A stretch of DNA of 45,681 bases from a bacterium. Its GTDB lineage: Bacteria; Bacillota_I; Bacilli_A; Acholeplasmatales; JAEDCM01. The translations under genes were made by a program, and so were the position numbers. The notes beneath the pieces were generated by a model that did not search any database, was not told where the DNA came from, and saw only the letters and a program-made list of their open reading frames with translations. Below are positions 41,793 through 45,681 of this stretch, piece after piece (the stretch's first letter is position 1; every line of letters begins with the position of its first letter). Where the stretch lies: the NCBI GenBank assembly GCA_024694145.1, contig JAILKD010000006.1, positions 1-45,681 on the forward strand, written 5' to 3'.

Positions 41793-41867
41793 ATGAGTAG
41801 CGATTGTTGTTGCGACATGCATATGTATAAGAAAAATATTTTAAAAAAGGAAAACAATCAAATTTAG
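41793..41867 (+). CDS. metY leader mini-ORF: 24-residue peptide with a CCC tract
   Basis: Not in the ORF track. GAGG lies eight bases before this ATG; an ATG two codons earlier is too close to it. The peptide starts MSSDCCCDMHMYKKN and ends 24 bases before metY, just ahead of the metY ribosome binding site. Three Cys codons in a row followed by Met-His-Met make it a likely Cys-tRNA sensor. Unlike the symporter leader, no terminator is visible after it, so control would be at translation or through Rho or RNA decay. It shares MSSDC with mini-ORF 2 upstream of the symporter. Confidence 0.7.
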   Translation: MSSDCCCDMHMYKKNILKKENNQI

Positions 41868-41891
41868 AAAGAAAATTAGGAGGAATTTAAA

Positions 41892-43184
41892 ATGAGTAGA
41901 AATTATAAATTTGAAACATTACAATTACATGTAGGACAAGAAAAACCAGATTCAGCTACTGGAGCAAGAGCTGTACCAATTTATTTAACATCTTCTTATG
42001 TTTTTAACAATTCAAAGCATGCTGAAGATAGATTTGGTCTAAGAGATGCAGGTAACATCTATGGTAGACTAACAAACCCAACACAAGATGTATTTGAGCA
42101 AAGAGTTGCTGCACTTGAAGGTGGCGTTGGCGCACTAGCAACTGCAAGTGGAGCAAGTGCAATATATTATGCAATTATTGCTTTAGCTAAGGCTGGAGAC
42201 AATATTGTTGCCGCTAATAATATTTATGGTGGTACATATAATTTATTTGAACATACATTAAAAGATTTCAATATCAGCACTACTTTTGTTGATCCATCTG
42301 ATATAGAAAACTTTAGAAAAGCAATTAAAGATAATACTAAATTAGTATTTATTGAAACATTAGGTAACCCTAATAGCGATGTAATCGATATTGAAGCTAT
42401 TGCTAAGGTTGCACATGAAGCAAAAATCCCTCTAGTAGTGGATAATACATTTGCTTCTCCATACTTAGTTAGACCAATTGAATATGGTGCTGATGTAGTA
42501 GTTCACTCAGCTACAAAATTCATTATCGGTCATGGAACAGGACTTGGTGGAGTTATAGTAGATAGTGGTAAATTTGACTTTGAGGCTAGTGGTAAATTCC
42601 CTCATTTAGTAGAACCAAACCCAAGCTATCATGGTATTTCATTCACTAAAGCTGTTGGTCCATTAGCACTAGTAATTTATATTAGAGCTATTCTACTTCG
42701 TGATACAGGTGCTGCTATTTCACCAGTTAATGCATTTATTGCACTTCAAGGTTTAGAAACATTATCTTTAAGAGTTGAACGACACACTTCAAATGCTTTA
42801 AAGGTAGTTGAATACTTAAGCAAGAATAAGCATGTATTAAAAGTTAACCATCCAGCTGTAACTAAAGATTCTAAGCAAAAAGAATTATACAAAAAATATT
42901 ATCCAAATGGTGGAGGAACAATTTTCACATTTGAAATTGATGGTTCTGAAGAAAAGACTAAAGAATTTATTGATAATCTAGAATTATTTAGCTTATTAGC
43001 AAATGTTGCCGATGTTAAGTCTTTAGTAATTCATCCAGCTTCTACTACTCACTCACAATTAACTGATGAAGAGTTAGCAAGCGTTGGAATTTATAGAAAT
43101 ACTGTTAGAGTATCAATTGGTACTGAACATATTGATGATATTATTGAAGATTTAGAATTAGCATTTAGAAAAACATTTAACTAG
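41892..43184 (+). CDS. metY: O-acetylhomoserine sulfhydrylase (MetY)
   Basis: PLP enzyme making homocysteine (or, on O-acetylserine, cysteine) from sulfide. FETLQLHVGQEKPDSATGARAVPIYLTSSYVF is the family opening. YGRLTNPTQDVFEQRVAALEGG, NNIYGGTYNLFEHTLK, FIETLGNPNSDV, DNTFASPYLVRPIEYGADVV and the PLP lysine in HSATKFIIGHG follow. The length of 430 aa, longer than the MetB types, supports MetY. AGGAGGAATTTAAA precedes the ATG. It is first in metY-cysK, under the operator, the promoter and the CCC leader. H2S released by the C-S lyases of the other operon would be its substrate. Confidence 0.95.
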   Translation: MSRNYKFETLQLHVGQEKPDSATGARAVPIYLTSSYVFNNSKHAEDRFGLRDAGNIYGRLTNPTQDVFEQRVAALEGGVGALATASGASAIYYAIIALAKAGDNIVAANNIYGGTYNLFEHTLKDFNISTTFVDPSDIENFRKAIKDNTKLVFIETLGNPNSDVIDIEAIAKVAHEAKIPLVVDNTFASPYLVRPIEYGADVVVHSATKFIIGHGTGLGGVIVDSGKFDFEASGKFPHLVEPNPSYHGISFTKAVGPLALVIYIRAILLRDTGAAISPVNAFIALQGLETLSLRVERHTSNALKVVEYLSKNKHVLKVNHPAVTKDSKQKELYKKYYPNGGGTIFTFEIDGSEEKTKEFIDNLELFSLLANVADVKSLVIHPASTTHSQLTDEELASVGIYRNTVRVSIGTEHIDDIIEDLELAFRKTFN

Positions 43185-43196
43185 GAGGGTAAATCT

Positions 43197-44129
43197 ATGA
43201 GTAAAGTATATAGTAATATTACAGAATTAGTAGGGAAAACACCTCTACTTGAATTAACTAATTATGAAAAGAATAATAACTTAGAAGCTAAGATTATTGC
43301 TAAGGTTGAATATTTCAACCCAGCAGGATCAGTTAAAGATAGAATTGCTAAAGCTATTATTGAAGATTATGAAGCTAAAGGATTACTAAAAAAAGGTTCT
43401 ACTATTATTGAACCAACTAGTGGTAATACTGGTATAGGACTTGCTGCAATTGCTGCAGCTAAAGGCTATAGATTAATTATCACACTTCCTGAAACAATGA
43501 GTGTTGAAAGACGTAACTTAATTAAAGCATATGGTGCTGAACTAGTTTTAACTGAAGGTGCTCTTGGTATGAAGGGTGCTATTGCTAAAGCTAATGAACT
43601 TCATGAACAAATTAAAGATTCTATTATTGCAGGACAATTCGTAAACCCAGCAAACCCTAAAGCACATTATGAAACTACAGGTCCAGAAATTTATAACGAT
43701 CTTGATGGTAAAGTAGATATCTTTGTAGCAGGTATTGGTACAGGTGGAACTGTAAGTGGTGTAGGTAAATTCTTAAAAGAAAAGAATCCTAATGTAAAAG
43801 TTGTTGGTGTTGAACCTAAAGGATCTCCAGTATTAACTGAAGGTCATCCAGGTCCACATAAAATTCAAGGAATTGGTGCTGGATTTGTTCCTGATACATT
43901 AGATACTAAGATTTATGATGAAATTATAGATGTTGAAAATGAAGATGCATTTAAAACAGGAAAAGACATTGCTAGAAACGATGGACTTCTTGTAGGTATA
44001 AGTGCTGGAGCTGCTGTATATGCAGCAACACTTCTTGCTAAGCGTCCTGAAAATAAAGGAAAGAATATTGTAGTAATCTTACCTGATACAGGTGATAGAT
44101 ACTTATCAACTCCATTATTCCAAGACTAA
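43197..44129 (+). CDS. cysK: Cysteine synthase (O-acetylserine sulfhydrylase)
   Basis: PLP enzyme joining O-acetylserine and sulfide to cysteine. NPAGSVKDRIAKAII holds the PLP lysine (about residue 42), EPTSGNTGIGLA is the substrate loop, FVAGIGTGGTVSGVGKFLKE binds the PLP phosphate, and VGISAGAAVYAA and the ending VVILPDTGDRYLSTPLF are diagnostic of CysK. Length is 310 aa. AGGAGGG precedes the ATG 12 bases after metY. In B. subtilis CysK is also the co-repressor of CymR, so the nearby Rrf2 gene makes that partnership worth testing here. Confidence 0.96.
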   Translation: MSKVYSNITELVGKTPLLELTNYEKNNNLEAKIIAKVEYFNPAGSVKDRIAKAIIEDYEAKGLLKKGSTIIEPTSGNTGIGLAAIAAAKGYRLIITLPETMSVERRNLIKAYGAELVLTEGALGMKGAIAKANELHEQIKDSIIAGQFVNPANPKAHYETTGPEIYNDLDGKVDIFVAGIGTGGTVSGVGKFLKEKNPNVKVVGVEPKGSPVLTEGHPGPHKIQGIGAGFVPDTLDTKIYDEIIDVENEDAFKTGKDIARNDGLLVGISAGAAVYAATLLAKRPENKGKNIVVILPDTGDRYLSTPLFQD

Positions 44130-44182
44130 TTATGTTATAATATTTTTGGAAAGATAATTTACAACTAAATAAAAAAAATAAG

Positions 44183-44217
44183 CCTTACTGAGTAAAACAG
44201 TAAGGTTTTGTTTTTTT
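44183..44217 (+). terminator. Intrinsic terminator of metY-cysK
   Basis: The stem CCTTACTG/CAGTAAGG with a seven-base loop is followed by TTTTGTTTTTTT. Confidence 0.88.
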
Positions 44218-44249
44218 AAAGACTAAAAAATAAAATAGAATTATATTAT

Positions 44250-44303
44250 GAAAAAAAAGTAATCAATAAGAATATCATTTTTAATAATACATACTGATTA
44301 CTT
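44250..44303 (-). terminator. Possible long-loop terminator of the split-barrel gene
   Basis: AAGTAATCA and TGATTACTT are separated by a 29-base AT-rich loop and followed on the minus strand by TTTTTT. The long loop lowers confidence. Confidence 0.5.
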
Positions 44304-44327
44304 ATTTATATATTTTATAAAGGCCTA

Positions 44328-44747
44328 TTATTTTATATCAAAGCTTTCTGTCCTTAAATCACAATAATATCTACCACTAACTGCACTAAATTTTAAAACA
44401 CAATAATCAGGATCAGTTACGCCCCCTTTATAAAACATTTTATCAAACTTTTTCCAAATCATGTTTTTAGACTTTTGATCAGTTAACACTTCCATCTTAC
44501 CCTTCAGCATTACACCAACATATTTAAACAAACCCTTATGATAAAAATAAATCGATGCATTTGGATTATTTAAAAATTGTTTTACTCTAATAGATGAAGT
44601 ATTAGTAGAAAAATAAAATTCTTTTATTCCATTTCTTTTCCTTGGTTTAAGCATAGCTTTAACATTTGGAATATTCTCTTCATCAATTGAGCAAATAAAG
44701 CTCACCTTTTGCTTATCAATAAACTTTTCAATCACTTTTAGTTCCAT
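44328..44747 (-). CDS. Pyridoxamine 5'-phosphate oxidase-like FMN-binding split-barrel protein
   Basis: A 139-residue protein of the split-barrel flavin-binding fold: KVSFICSIDEENIPNVKAML, KEFYFSTNTSSIRVKQFLNNPNASIYFY and YVGVMLKGKMEVLTDQKSK are the usual strand pattern. The late YYCDLRTESFDI matches the family end. It is too short for a true PdxH, and is more like the general-stress or nitroreductase-like relatives. AAGGGGAATGCT precedes the ATG. It stands alone between terminators. The substrate is unknown. Confidence 0.88.
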   Translation of the reverse strand: MELKVIEKFIDKQKVSFICSIDEENIPNVKAMLKPRKRNGIKEFYFSTNTSSIRVKQFLNNPNASIYFYHKGLFKYVGVMLKGKMEVLTDQKSKNMIWKKFDKMFYKGGVTDPDYCVLKFSAVSGRYYCDLRTESFDIK

Positions 44748-44783
44748 AGCATTCCCCTTTAATTATATCTATTTAATATGTGA

Positions 44784-44806
44784 AAAAGGCTTTAAATGAG
44801 CCTTTT
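44784..44806 (-). terminator. Intrinsic terminator after the PrsW pseudogene
   Basis: The stem AAAAGGCT/AGCCTTTT is followed on the minus strand by TTC and overlaps the stop codon of the open remnant. Confidence 0.7.
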
Positions 44807-45494
44807 ATTGTGTAATTGTTTCAGTTTCTACTTCTTTATCTATACTACCGTATTCTCTTTTAGGTTTTCTAGCAGTTTTAATAGTAATAATAAATGTAAC
44901 TATTGTATAGATAAATCCTAATAATATAGTTGATCCTAAAATAATACCCCCAATTAATTCACCATTAGCAATATTATTTTCACTATCAATATAATAAGCT
45001 CCTATACTTAATAATGCATCCCAAGATCCATGTAAAATAAATATTACAAGAGTTGCAAGCATTAAATGAATAAATGCTTTTCCTTTTTTATTATCTTTTT
45101 TATAATCTTTAGATAATTGATAGTGTCTACCTTGATTCCACTGCCATAATAAATGCATTGGAATAAATAAATTAATTACAATAGCCATTGGATTAAATAA
45201 AACAACCTTTTCAACTATTCCATACATTAAACCAATACATCCAGCAGCAAACATTGAATCACTTCTTAAACTTTTTTCTAGCTAGCATAAATCCTAAGAA
45301 TTTAAATGATTCTTCTAGTAGTGCTGCTCTTAAGAAACATTCAATTAATTCTCTTGTTATTCCTTTTCAAAACCTATTGCTTTGCATATTCCATCCCATG
45401 CTAATTATGATGCAATAATCAGCAATGTAGAAACTACAAAACCATAAAATAAAAATATAAATAAATAATTTTTCTTTGTTAATTTGTTATCCAT
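44805..45494 (-). pseudogene. Decayed PrsW-family glutamic membrane protease
   Basis: The track shows only the last 149 codons. Reading upstream, the gene starts at 45494 (AGGTAATTAT before MDNKLTKKNYLFIFLFYGF). It meets an in-frame TAA at 45405-45407, a +1 shift near 45360 and another shift near 45260. The pieces join into a normal PrsW: LAWDGICKAIGFEKE, ITRELIECFLRAALLEESFKFLGFML with the EExxK motif, SMFAAGCIGLMYGIVEK with the second catalytic Glu, and FILHGSWDALLS with HxxxD. Three lesions in about 230 bases argue for real decay, although assembly error is possible. An intact PrsW would be an intramembrane protease; here it is probably inactive. Confidence 0.8.
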
Positions 45495-45556
45495 ATAATT
45501 ACCTAGATTAATTATATCACAGATAATATAAAAAGGCTATATGAAGTGATATATTA

Positions 45557-45597
45557 AAAGTAGACAACCCTAAAAAAAAGGGCGGTCTACTTTTTTT
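45557..45597 (+). terminator. Strong hairpin just before the right-edge gene (possible IS left end)
   Basis: AAAGTAGAC…CCCT pairs with AGGG…GTCTACTTT with a small internal mismatch, followed on the plus strand by seven T's. No plus-strand gene lies immediately upstream. A terminator-like hairpin here could protect a mobile element from incoming transcription, or be part of its terminal repeat. Confidence 0.55.
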
Positions 45598-45601
45598 GTT
45601 G

Positions 45602-45607
45602 TATAAT
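45602..45607 (+). promoter_or_regulatory. -10 box of the right-edge gene
   Basis: TATAAT lies 22 bases before the ATG, after the hairpin. No convincing -35 is present. Confidence 0.4.
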
Positions 45608-45629
45608 AATTCAATAAGGAGGAATAATC

Positions 45630-45681
45630 ATGGCAAGATTAAAGGGAACAAAGAATAAAATGCGAACACCTGAAGAAAAAG
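45630..45681 (+). CDS. N-terminus of a possible IS3-type transposase/HTH protein (partial)
   Basis: Only 17 codons are inside the window: MARLKGTKNKMRTPEEK. AAGGAGGAATAATC precedes the ATG, so the start is secure. The basic (M)xxxKGxKNKxxTxEEK pattern is that of OrfA proteins of IS3-family elements (IS150 group), which continue into a helix-turn-helix. The preceding hairpin and the neighbouring pseudogene fit a mobile-element boundary. The call rests on very little sequence. Confidence 0.45.
   Translation, partial: MARLKGTKNKMRTPEEK

Noticed and set aside
41740-41891. Attenuator terminator after the metY leader ORF
   Set aside because: No GC stem followed by T's exists between the mini-ORF and metY, so the symporter model cannot simply be copied here.
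1-45681. CRISPR arrays, tRNA or rRNA genes
   Set aside because: No regularly spaced direct repeats and no tRNA or rRNA-like segments were noticed in any intergenic gap; no tool was run, so this is a by-eye negative.

Overview
The window is low-GC (about 30%), densely coded DNA of a bacterial chromosome from the Bacillota/Mollicutes-like side of the Firmicutes. The evidence is a YlxM-FtsY-Ffh cluster, RbgA, a soluble SftA-type FtsK, an OhrR-type MarR regulator, an Rrf2 regulator of CymR/IscR type and AGGAGG-type ribosome binding sites. TGA is used as a stop (for example aroA and the cystine symporter), so the mycoplasma code 4 does not apply. Two [FeFe] hydrogenases and no respiratory genes suggest a fermentative anaerobe. 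I cannot name the species.

Layout. 1-4035 (-): an unusual pair, a membrane-anchored protein with a degenerate GH3 beta-glucosidase-like fold plus a degenerate AAA-like domain, followed by a membrane-anchored McrB-like AAA ATPase that runs off the left edge. 4211-14244 (-): housekeeping genes ftsY-ylxM-ffh, topA, and ftsK-lepB-DUF3781-rbgA-rnhB. 14320-15129 (+): a Cof-type HAD phosphatase. 15339-21096 (+): a three-subunit NAD-linked [FeFe] hydrogenase (HydC, HydB, HydA), then a separate ferredoxin-type [FeFe] hydrogenase resembling group B. 21120-23680 (-): a thiol/redox operon of flavodoxin, OhrR-like repressor, glutathione peroxidase and CDF transporter, with a perfect-spacing promoter that carries a palindrome. 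23702-30637 (-): a six-gene cystine/sulfur amino-acid operon. 30656-31376 (-): nitroreductase. 31407-39753 (-): an almost complete shikimate/Phe/Tyr operon. 40006-40526 (+): Rrf2 regulator. 40539-41675 (-): DUF4097 surface protein. 41705-44217 (+): metY-cysK. 44250-45681: an FMN-binding split-barrel protein, a decayed PrsW gene, and the first codons of a probable transposase.

The most interesting signal is the sulfur regulon. The cystine-symporter operon (-) and the metY-cysK operon (+) share an almost identical inverted-repeat operator over the -35 box. A related copy, in the reverse sense, lies on the promoter of the Rrf2 regulator between them. Both operons also begin with unannotated Cys/Met-rich mini-ORFs. 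In front of the symporter, a 34-codon leader (…SSMCMCSHMCLIMH…) ends beside an intrinsic terminator. Its last sense codons are exactly complementary (8 nt) to the terminator's 5' arm and loop, which is the layout of ribosome-mediated attenuation. A second mini-ORF (MSSDCYMCRRKHI) follows the terminator. The metY leader (MSSDCCCDMHM…) starts with the same five residues written with different synonymous codons. The inferred model is two layers of control, Rrf2 repression at initiation and Cys-tRNA sensing on the leader, over cystine import, C-S lyases and cysteine synthesis.

The second signal is the GH3-like/AAA pair at the left edge. The glycosidase fold has lost its catalytic residues, has no signal peptide and is predicted to face the cytosol. 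Its C-terminal domain looks like a P-loop-less paralogue of the ATPase encoded next to it.
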